Below, piece after piece: positions 23,927 through 33,800 of a stretch of 64,000 bases of DNA. Each line of letters opens with the position of its first letter. Position 1 is the stretch's first letter. Both the position numbers and the translations under genes were made by a program. The stretch is from Actinacidiphila epipremni (GTDB lineage: Bacteria; Actinomycetota; Actinomycetes; Streptomycetales; Streptomycetaceae). The stretch is taken from contig NZ_JAATEJ010000033.1 of NCBI RefSeq assembly GCF_012034175.1, positions 1-64,000 on the forward strand, written 5' to 3'. Under the pieces are notes generated by a model that was given only the letters and a program-made list of their open reading frames with translations, was not told where the DNA came from and ran no database searches.

Positions 23927-24084
23927 TGGTGGATACCCGGCGGCGCAGCCGCGAGGCCCCGCCCGGGAGTGCCGACGCGGCGGCAGCCGCGCAGCAAGCG
24001 GAGCTCCGCGCCCCGACAAAGCACCCCGCGGCGCAGCCGCGGTTGACCGCCGGGGACATGCTCAGGCAGAAAGGATTCGCTCGG

Positions 24085-26004
24085 ATGCCCATACGCAAAC
24101 CACCGCCCCCGCAGGGGCCAAGGCCGGAGGTCACGTTCGAGCGCGGCGGTGCCGTCATGGCCGTGGTGCCGGCGATCGTGGAGGTGCCGCGGCGGGGGAG
24201 CCTCGGGGACATCCCGTTCGCGAACGCGGAGGAAGCGCCCGGCGACGTCGTCATGAGCCGGAAGGGGGCGGACGGCCGGTGGCGGGACGTCAGCGCGCGG
24301 GAGTTCAGGGACGACGTGCTGGCCGTCGCGAAAGGCTTGCTCGCCGCCGGGCTCAGGAGCGGCGACCGGCTCGCGATCATGGCGCGGACCTCGTACGCCT
24401 GGACGTTGCTGGACTTCGCCGGCTGGGCCGCGGGCCTGATCACCGTGCCGGTGTACCCGACCTCCTCCGCCTCCCAGACGCAGTGGATCCTCGCGGACTC
24501 CGGCGCCGCCGCCTGCGCGGTGGAAAGCGTCGACCAGGCCCGTATCGTCAGCGCCGCCAGACCCCGCCTGCCGGAGCTCAAGCAGCTGTGGCAGCTCGAC
24601 ACCGGCGCCCTCGACCAGCTCGCCGCCGCCGGCCGGGAGCTGCCGGACGCCCTGGTCACGTCGCGCCGGCAGCAGATGGGGCCGGACACCGTCGCGACCC
24701 TCATCTACACCTCGGGCACCACCGGCCGCCCCAAGGGCTGCATCCTCACCCACGGCAACTTCTTCGCCGAGGTCGACAACGCCACCGAGCTGCTGCACCC
24801 GGTCTTCAAGGCCGTCAGCACCGAGCCCGCCTCGACCCTGCTCTTCCTCCCCCTCTCCCATGTCTTCGGCCGCATGGTCGCGGTCGGCTGCCTGCGGGCG
24901 CGCGTCCGGCTCGGGCACGCCCCGAGCATCGCCACCGAGGACCTCCTCGCCGACCTCGCCGGTTTCCGGCCCACCTTCCTGCTGGCGATCCCGTACGTGC
25001 TGGAGAAGGTCTACAACACCGGCCGCGCCACCGCCGAGCAGATCGGCCGCGCCGCCTCCTTCGACCGCGCCGCCCGTATCGCGCAGGCGTACGGCGAGGC
25101 GGCCGTCGCCCGGCAGGCCGGCACCGGCCCGGGGCCCGGCCTCGGGCTGCGGCTCGCGCACGCGCTGTACGACCCGCTGGTCTACCGGCGGATCAGGGCC
25201 GCGCTCGGCGGCAAGGTGCGGTACGTCATCTGCGGCGGCTCCCCGCTCGGCAAGCGCCTGGCCGCCTTCTACGCCGGCGCCGGCGTCATGGTCTTCGAGG
25301 GGTACGGCCTGACGGAGACCACCGCCGCGGCCACCGTGACGCCGCCGCTGAGCCCGCGGCTCGGCACGGTCGGCCGGCCGCTGCCCGGCACGGCGGTGCG
25401 GATCGCCCCGGACGGCGAGGTGCTGCTGCGCGGCGGCCAGGTCTTCGCCGGCTACTGGAACGACGAGGGCGCATCCCCGGCCGTCGCGGGGACGCCTGAC
25501 GGGCGGGGCTCCGGGGGATGGTTCCCCACCGGCGACATCGGCGCGCTGGACGCCGACGGCTACCTCACGATCACCGGCCGCAAGAAGGAGATCATCATCA
25601 CCGCGGGCGGCAAGAACGTCGCCCCCGCCCCGCTGGAGGACCGGCTGCGGGCCCACCCCCTCGTCGGCCAGTGCATGGTCGTCGGCGACAACCGCCCCTA
25701 CGTCGGCGCGCTGCTCACCCTGGAGCCGGACGGACTGGCCCACTGGCAGCGCATGCGGCACAAGGAGTCCCTCAGCCGCGCGGAACTCGCCGCGGACCCC
25801 GACCTGCTCGCCGAGCTGCAGAAGGCGGTGGACGACGCCAACGCCTCGGTCTCCCGCCCGGAGTCCATCCGCCGCTTCCGCGTCCTGGCCGCCGACTTCA
25901 CCGAGGACGCCGGGCACCTCACGCCGTCCATGAAGATCCGCCGGGCCGCCGTGAGCCGGGATTTCAGCGCCGATATCGAGGCGCTTTACGGACCCCGGGC
26001 GTAA
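24085..26004 (+). CDS. AMP-dependent long-chain acyl-CoA synthetase (FadD15-like)
   Basis: A 639-aa ANL-superfamily adenylate-forming enzyme. Motifs: P-loop YTSGTTGRPKGC (about 218-229), GYGLTETT, the TGDIGALDADGYL hinge region and the ITGRKKEIIITAGGKN motif. Such enzymes activate fatty acids as acyl-AMP and then acyl-CoA, feeding the thiolase/FabG/MaoC set upstream. The ATG at 24085 is chosen because AAGGA lies 9 nt before it. An ATG at 24058 is alternative, and the frame upstream of both is repeat sequence. Confidence 0.9.
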   Translation: MPIRKPPPPQGPRPEVTFERGGAVMAVVPAIVEVPRRGSLGDIPFANAEEAPGDVVMSRKGADGRWRDVSAREFRDDVLAVAKGLLAAGLRSGDRLAIMARTSYAWTLLDFAGWAAGLITVPVYPTSSASQTQWILADSGAAACAVESVDQARIVSAARPRLPELKQLWQLDTGALDQLAAAGRELPDALVTSRRQQMGPDTVATLIYTSGTTGRPKGCILTHGNFFAEVDNATELLHPVFKAVSTEPASTLLFLPLSHVFGRMVAVGCLRARVRLGHAPSIATEDLLADLAGFRPTFLLAIPYVLEKVYNTGRATAEQIGRAASFDRAARIAQAYGEAAVARQAGTGPGPGLGLRLAHALYDPLVYRRIRAALGGKVRYVICGGSPLGKRLAAFYAGAGVMVFEGYGLTETTAAATVTPPLSPRLGTVGRPLPGTAVRIAPDGEVLLRGGQVFAGYWNDEGASPAVAGTPDGRGSGGWFPTGDIGALDADGYLTITGRKKEIIITAGGKNVAPAPLEDRLRAHPLVGQCMVVGDNRPYVGALLTLEPDGLAHWQRMRHKESLSRAELAADPDLLAELQKAVDDANASVSRPESIRRFRVLAADFTEDAGHLTPSMKIRRAAVSRDFSADIEALYGPRA

Positions 26005-26160
26005 CGCGACGCAACCGGGCGCAACCGGACGTATCGCGGCGCAAAGGGGCGCGGAAGGCGCGGAAGGCGCGGAAGCCGCGGAAGGGTACGGGAAGGCGCG
26101 GAACGGCCGGGAAAGGCGCAGAAAGGCACAGAAAGGCGCGCGGGCGGCGGCCGAAAAGGC
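26005..26160. repeat. Purine-rich short tandem repeats
   Basis: About 156 bp without a gene, composed of imperfect GGAAGGCGC / GAAAGGCRC units of roughly 9-11 nt, strongly G/A-biased on the plus strand. It sits between the ligase stop and the terminator of the convergent cold-shock gene. No function evident. Confidence 0.6.
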
Positions 26161-26161
26161 A

Positions 26162-26191
26162 GGGGCCGCTCCACCGAAGTGGGGCGGCCCC
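26162..26191 (-). terminator. Terminator of the cold-shock gene, UUCG-type loop
   Basis: A 13-bp stem (GGGGCCGCTCCAC / GTGGGGCGGCCCC with one G-U) has a 4-nt loop that reads TTCG on the minus strand. It lies 62 nt beyond the cspA-like stop. It may also serve the convergent ligase gene. Confidence 0.8.
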
Positions 26192-26250
26192 TTGGTACTA
26201 CAGGTTCTGGGCGCGAAGCGCCACCGACCGGTTGGGCACCGAACTGGTAA

Positions 26251-27603
<1,353 letters not shown>

Positions 27604-27699
27604 CCGTACGGTCGGCGTACGCTGACGGGGTCAGCCCGGCGTCCGCCGCAAGCCCTCCGTGCGGCTCCCCGCCTGCACCTTCCGGAAAGGGACCCCCTG

Positions 27700-28890
27700 G
27701 TGAGCGACCACGCAGCCGTCCTCGAACGCGCCGCCGCCGGCGGCCGTATCACCCCCGAGGAGGCGCTCGACCTCTACCGCGGCGCCCCCCTGCACGCGCT
27801 CGGCGCCGCCGCCGACGCCGTACGCCGCCGCCGGTACGCCGGGACCGAGCACATCGCGACGTACATCATCGAGCGGAACATCAACTACACCAACGTGTGC
27901 GTCACCGCGTGCAAGTTCTGCGCCTTCTACGCCGCGCCCAAGGACACCGGGAAGGGCTGGAGCCGCAGCCTGGACGACATCCTGCGGCGCTGCGCGGAGA
28001 CCGTCGAGCTCGGCGGCACGCAGATCATGTTCCAGGGCGGGCACCACCCGGACTACGGCGTGGAGTACTACGAGGAGCACTTCGCCGCGATCAAGCGGGA
28101 GTTCCCGCAGCTGGTGATCCACTCGCTGGGCGCCTCCGAGGTCGAGCACATGGCCCGTATCTCCGGCGTCACCGCCGAGGAGGCCATCCGCCGCATCCAC
28201 GCGGCCGGCCTGGACTCCTTCGCCGGCGCCGGCGCCGAACTGCTCCCGGAGCGGCCCCGCAAGGCCATCGCGCCGCTGAAGGAGTCGGGCGAGCGGTGGC
28301 TGGAGATCATGGAGACCGCGCACCGGCTGGGCGTGGAGTCCACCTCCACGATGCTGATGGGCACCGGCGAGACCAACGCCGAGCGCATCGAGCACCTGCG
28401 GATGATCCGCGACGTCCAGGACCGCACCGGCGGCTTCCGGGCCTTCATCCCGTACACCTACCAGCCCGAGAACAACCACCTGAAGGGGCAGACGCAGGCC
28501 ACGCTCTTCGAGTACCTGCGGATGATCGCCATCGCCCGGCTGTTCCTGGACAACGTCGCCCACATCCAGGGCTCCTGGCTCACCACCGGCAAGGAGGTCG
28601 GCCAGCTGTCCCTGCACTACGGCGCCGACGACCTCGGCTCGGTGATGCTGGAGGAGAACGTCGTCTCCTCGGCGGGCGCCAAGCACCGCTCCAACCGCAT
28701 GGAGCTGATCCACCTCATCCGCGCCGCCGGCCGCGTCCCCGCCCAGCGCGCCACGACGTACGAGCACCTCGTCGTGCACGACGACCCGGCGAACGACCCG
28801 GTCGACGACCATGTCGTCTCGCACCTGTCCTCGACCGCCATCCCGGGCGGCACCGCCCACCCGGAGCTGAAGCTGCTCGCCGACCGGTGA
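27700..28890 (+). CDS. mqnC: Cyclic dehypoxanthinyl futalosine synthase (radical SAM)
   Basis: A 396-aa radical SAM enzyme with cluster motif CVTACKFC (Cys67, Cys71, Cys74). Family blocks seen are ERNINYTNVCVTACKFCAFY, MFQGGHHPDYGVEYYE and GAGAELLPERPRKAIAP. It cyclises dehypoxanthine futalosine to the spiro intermediate of the pathway. The GTG at 27700 is preceded by GGAAAGGGA. It lies between mqnA and menG in the same direction, probably as one unit. Confidence 0.95.
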   Translation: MSDHAAVLERAAAGGRITPEEALDLYRGAPLHALGAAADAVRRRRYAGTEHIATYIIERNINYTNVCVTACKFCAFYAAPKDTGKGWSRSLDDILRRCAETVELGGTQIMFQGGHHPDYGVEYYEEHFAAIKREFPQLVIHSLGASEVEHMARISGVTAEEAIRRIHAAGLDSFAGAGAELLPERPRKAIAPLKESGERWLEIMETAHRLGVESTSTMLMGTGETNAERIEHLRMIRDVQDRTGGFRAFIPYTYQPENNHLKGQTQATLFEYLRMIAIARLFLDNVAHIQGSWLTTGKEVGQLSLHYGADDLGSVMLEENVVSSAGAKHRSNRMELIHLIRAAGRVPAQRATTYEHLVVHDDPANDPVDDHVVSHLSSTAIPGGTAHPELKLLADR

Positions 28891-28918
28891 GCGGCTGCCG
28901 AGCCGTTAGGGTGACAGC

Positions 28919-29611
28919 GTGAGCCGTGCATCACTGGAGAAGCAGCCGGACGACGTCGCCGCGATGTTCGACGACGTCGCGGCGCGCTACGACCTGACCA
29001 ACGACGTGCTGTCGCTGGGCCAGACCCGGCTGTGGCGGCGGGCCGTCGCGCAGGCGCTGGACGTCGCGCCGGGGGAGCGGGTGCTGGACCTGGGCGCCGG
29101 CACGGGCACCTCGTCGCTGCCCTTCCTCGCCGCGGGCGCCACCGTCGTGCCGTGCGACTTCTCCCTCGGCATGCTCCGGGAGGGCAAGAAGCGGCACCCC
29201 GAGCTGCCGCTCACCGCGGGCGACGCCACCCGGCTGCCGTTCGCCGACGGCGTCTTCGACGCGGTCACCATCTCCTTCGCGCTGCGCAACGTCCACGACA
29301 CGGACGAGGCGCTGCGCGAGATGCGACGGGTCGTCAGGCCCGGCGGGCGGCTGGTGATCTGCGAGTTCAGCCAGCCGACGTACCGCCCCTTCCGGACCGT
29401 CTACACCGAGTACCTGATGCGGGCGCTGCCGCCGGTCGCCCGCTCGGTGAGCAGCAACCCCGAGGCGTACGTCTACCTCGCCGAGACCATCCGCGAGTGG
29501 CCGGACCAGAAGGCGCTGGCGGGGCGGTTGCAGAGTGCCGGCTGGCGCGGGGTGGCGTGGCGGAACCTGACGGGCGGGATCGTGGCGCTGCACCGGGGGA
29601 CGAAGCCGTAG
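28919..29611 (+). CDS. menG: Demethylmenaquinone methyltransferase
   Basis: A 230-aa UbiE/MenG-family SAM methyltransferase. Motif I is [15 protein letters not shown] (about 57-71), and the family signatures [19 protein letters not shown] and [17 protein letters not shown] are present. It adds the final C-methyl group to demethylmenaquinone. The GTG at 28919 lies 28 nt after the mqnC stop. Last step of the quinone pathway before chain reduction by the MenJ-like reductase encoded 2.8 kb downstream. Confidence 0.94.
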   Translation: MSRASLEKQPDDVAAMFDDVAARYDLTNDVLSLGQTRLWRRAVAQALDVAPGERVLDLGAGTGTSSLPFLAAGATVVPCDFSLGMLREGKKRHPELPLTAGDATRLPFADGVFDAVTISFALRNVHDTDEALREMRRVVRPGGRLVICEFSQPTYRPFRTVYTEYLMRALPPVARSVSSNPEAYVYLAETIREWPDQKALAGRLQSAGWRGVAWRNLTGGIVALHRGTKP

Positions 29612-29792
29612 CGCCGCCGCCGGGCTTCGCCGGGCCGGGTGCCGGCCGGGCGCGCGGGTGAACGCGCGGTCGGCGGGAGCTGTCGCGGAGTGGGCCATTC
29701 CGGTGTGGTGGCAGGGGACTGACACCTAGGCTGCGGTGTCTGTGCCGGGGAGCGCGTGTCCCCTGCTGCCTGCGATCGACGGAGTGGCCCTT

Positions 29793-31622
29793 ATGTCGTA
29801 CTGCCCAGCGTGCGGGAATCCCGTTCCGGACGCTGCCGCCCGGTTCTGCATGAAGTGCGGGCGGGAGCTGCCCGGGGCCGTCCCGACGCCCACGCAGATA
29901 TCGCCGGCGCCGCCTCCGCCGTACGTGGTGGGGACGCCCGGGCCGTCGCCGGCGGCCCAGTTCACCGGGCGGGTCTTCGCCGGCAACTGGAGCTGGGCGG
30001 CGCTGGCCGCGCTCGTCCCGGCGGTGGTGCTGCTGGTCGTCGCGGGCGGGCTCGGCACCTGGTCGCAGCACGCGTTCAAGAGCGACGAGGTCGGCTGGTC
30101 CACCCGCAGCCGGATCGCCCTCGCGCTGACCGTCCAGGGCCTCGGCGGCCACCTGACCGTCCACGACGCCTCGCGCGACAGCGGCTTCAGCGGCTTCGGC
30201 TGCGCTTCCGGCGATGACGACGACGACTCGGGCTCGGGCTACTACGACGACGGTACGTCGGGTGACGACGGGGACGACTACGGGGATGACGGGTCCTCGG
30301 ATTACGGGGATGACGGCTCGGACTACGGGGACGACTACGGCGATGACGGGTCGTCCGACTACGGGGACGACGGCTCGGACTTCGGGGACGACTACGGGGA
30401 CGACGGCTCGGACTTCGGCGACGACTTCGGGGACGACGGTTCCGACTTCGGTGACGGCACGACGACCGGCTTCACCCAGAGCTACGGCTACGTCCAGCCC
30501 GCCGGCTACGTCGAGCGCGCCTCCTCCGACTGCGCCGCCCGGAGCGCCGGTCTCTCCGTGGTGCCGCTGAGCTTCACGCTCGTGTGGCTGCTCGCCCTGG
30601 TCCTGGTGCTGCGCGCGGTGCGCGGGCGGGGTGCAGGGCCCGAGGCGGCGGTGCGGGTCGCGCTGCTCAGCGCGGTCGCCTCCACCGTGCTCGCGCTCAT
30701 CGCGCAGCCGAGCCTGCGGGACGTGGAGGTGCACAGCGGGCCGTGGCGCGTCCTGGTGTGGTCCTTCCTGCTGAGCCTCGCGGTCGCGCTGGTCGTCCTC
30801 GACGGCCCGGCGCTGCGGGCCAGGTTCGGCGCCGCCTACCGGGTGCTGGGCGCGGCGCTGCTGGGCCTGCTGGTCACGGTGCTGTTCGCCGGCGTCGTCG
30901 TCTACGCGGTGGCCGTCGGCAACCATGAGCACCTGGAGGCCACGGGCCTGGTCGTGACGGCCACGATCCTGCCGAACCTGGGCCTGGCCGGCCTCGGCCT
31001 CGGCTGGGGCGCGCCTTTCAAGGTCAGCGAGAGCATCGGCAGCCACGAGATGAGCCGGACCTACGGCCTGACCCGGCTGAACCACTTCTGGGACGGGTCC
31101 GCCACCCCGCTCGCGGTCCTCGGCGGCGTGCTGTGCGCGCTGGCGATCGGCCTGATCGCGGCGGCCCGCACCCGCAGCCGCGCGGAGCAGTTCGCCGTGG
31201 TCGGGGCGTTCACCGCGATGTTCACGGTGCTGGTCGCGATCGGCGGGATCTCCTCGGGCGGCGTGGACGCGCTCGACGCTCTGTACACCGGCAGCGGCAG
31301 CCACAGCCACGCTGGCACCGAGGTGTCGCAGGCGCTGCTCTTCGCGCTGCTGTGGTCCTTCGGCGGGGTGCTGGTCGCGCCGGCCCTCCGCCGGCTGTTC
31401 GGCGTGGCCCCGCCGCCCCCGGTGTACTCGGCGGGCGGGCCGCAGGGCGCGTACGGGCCCCCGTCGCCGTACGCCCCGCCGCCGTTCGGCGCCCCGCACG
31501 TACCGGCGCAGCAGGCCCCGCCGCCCGCGGGGCCGTACGACCTGGGGGTCGTCCAGCCGGAGCGGCTGACCGAGCGGGAGGAGCAGGAGCGGCGCGACGA
31601 GGGCGGCGGGGCGCACCGGTGA
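29793..31622 (+). CDS. Zinc-ribbon multi-pass membrane protein with Asp/Gly/Tyr repeats
   Basis: A 609-aa protein of unknown function. It begins with a zinc ribbon (CPAC at 4-7, CMKC at 19-22), then a Pro-rich linker and one membrane segment (about 70-90). A low-complexity region follows at about 140-224, built from DDYGDDGSSDYGDDGSDFG-like units. After that come roughly seven or more membrane helices (about 245-530) and a Pro/Tyr/Gly cytoplasmic tail. The ATG at 29793 starts directly at the ribbon; an upstream GTG frame is less likely. The acidic loop is probably extracytoplasmic and could bind cations. Confidence 0.85.
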   Translation: MSYCPACGNPVPDAAARFCMKCGRELPGAVPTPTQISPAPPPPYVVGTPGPSPAAQFTGRVFAGNWSWAALAALVPAVVLLVVAGGLGTWSQHAFKSDEVGWSTRSRIALALTVQGLGGHLTVHDASRDSGFSGFGCASGDDDDDSGSGYYDDGTSGDDGDDYGDDGSSDYGDDGSDYGDDYGDDGSSDYGDDGSDFGDDYGDDGSDFGDDFGDDGSDFGDGTTTGFTQSYGYVQPAGYVERASSDCAARSAGLSVVPLSFTLVWLLALVLVLRAVRGRGAGPEAAVRVALLSAVASTVLALIAQPSLRDVEVHSGPWRVLVWSFLLSLAVALVVLDGPALRARFGAAYRVLGAALLGLLVTVLFAGVVVYAVAVGNHEHLEATGLVVTATILPNLGLAGLGLGWGAPFKVSESIGSHEMSRTYGLTRLNHFWDGSATPLAVLGGVLCALAIGLIAAARTRSRAEQFAVVGAFTAMFTVLVAIGGISSGGVDALDALYTGSGSHSHAGTEVSQALLFALLWSFGGVLVAPALRRLFGVAPPPPVYSAGGPQGAYGPPSPYAPPPFGAPHVPAQQAPPPAGPYDLGVVQPERLTEREEQERRDEGGGAHR

Positions 31623-31741
31623 GCCGTACCGGAGGCCGCTGACCTCAAGGACAGAAGCTGACCGCAAGGGTTCCTAGGGTGGGTGGTGAACCCGAGGCGG
31701 CCCTTGCGGGCGGCCGGCAGTCCTTGTGGAAGGCGGACCCC

Positions 31742-32317
31742 ATGACCGGCACCATCACCGGCACCGTGACCGAGAACGGCACCCCCGGCGAGCAGCAGGC
31801 CCCGGCGGTGCGCGGGGAGCGGGCGGACCTGCTGGAGGCGCTCGCCAAGCAGCGGCACTTCCTGCGCTTCACCACCCGCGGCCTCACCGACGAGCAGGCG
31901 GCCACGCGCACCACGGTCAGCGAGCTGTGCCTGGGCGGGCTCATCAAGCACGTCGCGGCCGTCGAGCGGAACTGGGCGGATTTCATCGTCCACGGCCCGG
32001 CGCGGGACGTGGACTTCACGAACATGACGGAGGAGGACTGGGCGCGGCGGCGGGACCAGTTCGCCCTGCTGCCCGGCGAGACGCTGGCCGGTGTGCTGGA
32101 GGAGTACGCGGAGGTGGCGCGGGCCACGGACGCGCTCGTCGTCTCCTACCCCGACCTCGACACCGACCACCCGCTGCCCGAGGCGCCCTGGTTCGAGCCG
32201 GGCGCGCGCTGGTCGGCGCGGCGGTCGCTGCTGCACATCGTCGCCGAGACGGCGCAGCACGCCGGGCACGCCGACATCATCCGCGAGGCATTGGACGGCG
32301 CCAAGAGCATGGGCTGA
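31742..32317 (+). CDS. DinB-family (DUF664-like) protein
   Basis: A 191-aa helical-bundle protein of the DinB superfamily. Candidate metal-ligand histidines occur in GGLIKHVAAVERNW (about 70-83) and the C-terminal SLLHIVAETAQHAGHADIIREALDG (about 160-184). The C-terminal HxxxxxxQHAGHADIIRE signature is typical of actinobacterial DUF664. Possibly a bacillithiol/mycothiol-dependent transferase fold; activity unknown. The ATG at 31742 is preferred over a longer frame. Confidence 0.87.
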   Translation: MTGTITGTVTENGTPGEQQAPAVRGERADLLEALAKQRHFLRFTTRGLTDEQAATRTTVSELCLGGLIKHVAAVERNWADFIVHGPARDVDFTNMTEEDWARRRDQFALLPGETLAGVLEEYAEVARATDALVVSYPDLDTDHPLPEAPWFEPGARWSARRSLLHIVAETAQHAGHADIIREALDGAKSMG

Positions 32318-32424
32318 GCGCGATCCCGGCGGCGGGGACTCATAGACTCGGGGGATGCGCGCGGCCCGCCGCCGCCCGCACCGCCCAGCCGTAGCCGTAC
32401 TCGCCGCACAACGGGAGAGCCACC

Positions 32425-33711
32425 GTGCCCGACACCGCCTTGTCCGAGCGCACCGCCGACGTGATCGTCGTCGGCGCGGGCCCCGCCGGTTCGACGACCG
32501 CGTACTACCTGGCGAAGGCCGGGCTCGACGTCCTGCTGCTGGAGAAGACCGCCTTCCCGCGCGAGAAGGTGTGCGGCGACGGCCTGACGCCGCGCGCGAC
32601 CAAGCAGTTGGTGTCCATGGGCATCGACATCTCGCCGGAGGCCGGCTGGCTGCGCAACAAGGGCCTGCGCATCATCAGCGGCGGCCTGCGGCTGGAGATG
32701 GACTGGCCGGACCTGGCGGCGTATCCGGACTACGGCCTGGTCCGGCGGCGCGAGGACTTCGACGAACTGCTCGCCCAGCAGGCGGTGAAGGCCGGCGCGC
32801 GGCTGTACGAGCGGTGCAACGTCGGGGCGCCGCTGATCGACGAGCGCACCGGGCGTATCACCGGCGTGCAGGCCAAGCTCGGCGTCGAGAAGACCCCGGT
32901 GGCCTTCAACGCGCCGCTCGTCGTCGCCGCCGACGGCAACTCCACCCGGCTGTCGCTCGCGATGGGCCTGCACCGCCGCGAGGACCGCCCGATGGGCGTC
33001 GCCGTCCGCACGTACTTCACCTCGCCGCGGCACGAGGACGACTACCTGGAGTCCTGGCTCGAACTGTGGGACCGGCGCGGTGCGACCCCGCGCCAACTCC
33101 CCGGCTACGGCTGGATCTTCGGCCTCGGCGACGGTACGTCCAACGTGGGCCTGGGCATCCTCAACTCCTCCGCGGCCTTCCGTGAGCTCGACTGGCGCGA
33201 GGTGCTCAAGGCGTGGGTCGCCGGCATGCCCGAGGACTGGGGCTACATCGAGGAGAACATGACGCAGCCCATCCGCGGCGCCGCCCTCCCGATGGCCTTC
33301 AACCGCCAGCCCCACTACACCCGCGGCCTGCTCCTGGTCGGCGACGCCGGCGGTCTCGTCAACCCCTTCAACGGCGAGGGCATCGCCTACGCGATGGAAT
33401 CCGGCCAGCTCGCCGCGGACGTCATCACCCAGGCCCACGCCCGCGCCACCCCCGCCCAGCGCGAACTCGCCCTCCAGCGCTACCCGAAGATCCTCAAGGA
33501 CACCTACGGCGGCTACTACACCCTCGGCCGCGCCTTCGTGAAGCTCATCGGCAACCCGAAGGTCCTCCAACTCTGCACCGAACGCGGCCTGACCCACCCC
33601 ATGCTGATGCGCTTCGCCCTCAAACTCCTCGCCAACCTGACCGACCCCACGGGCGGCGACGCGATGGACCGCGTCATCAACGGCCTCACCAAGATCACCC
33701 CCAGGGCCTGA
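32425..33711 (+). CDS. Geranylgeranyl-reductase family FAD enzyme, probable menaquinone reductase (MenJ-like)
   Basis: A 428-aa flavoprotein. The FAD-binding VIVVGAGPAGSTTAYYLAKAGLDVLLLEK (about 13-42), the family motif FPREKVCGDGLTPRA and the GDAGGLVNPFNGEGIAYAMESG block are all present. The family reduces isoprenoid double bonds. In mycobacteria MenJ saturates the beta-isoprene of menaquinone. Streptomycetes make partly saturated menaquinones, and this gene lies between menG and nuo, so that role is likely. The gene context is shared; substrate unproven. GTG start; a hairpin follows. Confidence 0.9.
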   Translation: MPDTALSERTADVIVVGAGPAGSTTAYYLAKAGLDVLLLEKTAFPREKVCGDGLTPRATKQLVSMGIDISPEAGWLRNKGLRIISGGLRLEMDWPDLAAYPDYGLVRRREDFDELLAQQAVKAGARLYERCNVGAPLIDERTGRITGVQAKLGVEKTPVAFNAPLVVAADGNSTRLSLAMGLHRREDRPMGVAVRTYFTSPRHEDDYLESWLELWDRRGATPRQLPGYGWIFGLGDGTSNVGLGILNSSAAFRELDWREVLKAWVAGMPEDWGYIEENMTQPIRGAALPMAFNRQPHYTRGLLLVGDAGGLVNPFNGEGIAYAMESGQLAADVITQAHARATPAQRELALQRYPKILKDTYGGYYTLGRAFVKLIGNPKVLQLCTERGLTHPMLMRFALKLLANLTDPTGGDAMDRVINGLTKITPRA

Positions 33712-33728
33712 TCCGCTGCTCCCTCCCG

Positions 33729-33762
33729 CCGCGGGCGGCCACCTCGGGTGTGCCGCCCGCGG
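33729..33762. terminator. Bidirectional hairpin between reductase and kinase genes
   Basis: A perfect 11-bp stem, CCGCGGGCGGC / GCCGCCCGCGG, with a 12-nt loop sits in the 89-bp gap between convergent genes. Confidence 0.75.
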
Positions 33763-33800
33763 GCGTACCGGTCGCGGAAGGTACGGGGGAGGGCGGGGGC

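Larger units (their letters stand above)
23340..24057. repeat. Composite repeat array between thiolase and acyl-CoA ligase genes
   Basis: About 720 bp with no gene. Two 126-bp palindromic units (listed separately) alternate with a GC-rich module (GCGCCGCGGGGTGCTTTTC and CTGCGCGGCTGCCGCCGCGTG). That module occurs at about 23405-23510 and 23690-23800 and again, inverted, at about 23935-24050. The whole stretch is thus a nested inverted arrangement. Long open frames across it are products of the GC bias. Confidence 0.85.

Noticed and set aside
12291-24057. CRISPR array or insertion sequence as explanation of the repeats
   Set aside because: Repeat units are few, unequal in spacing and palindromic, with no spacers of constant length, no transposase gene and no visible target-site duplications.
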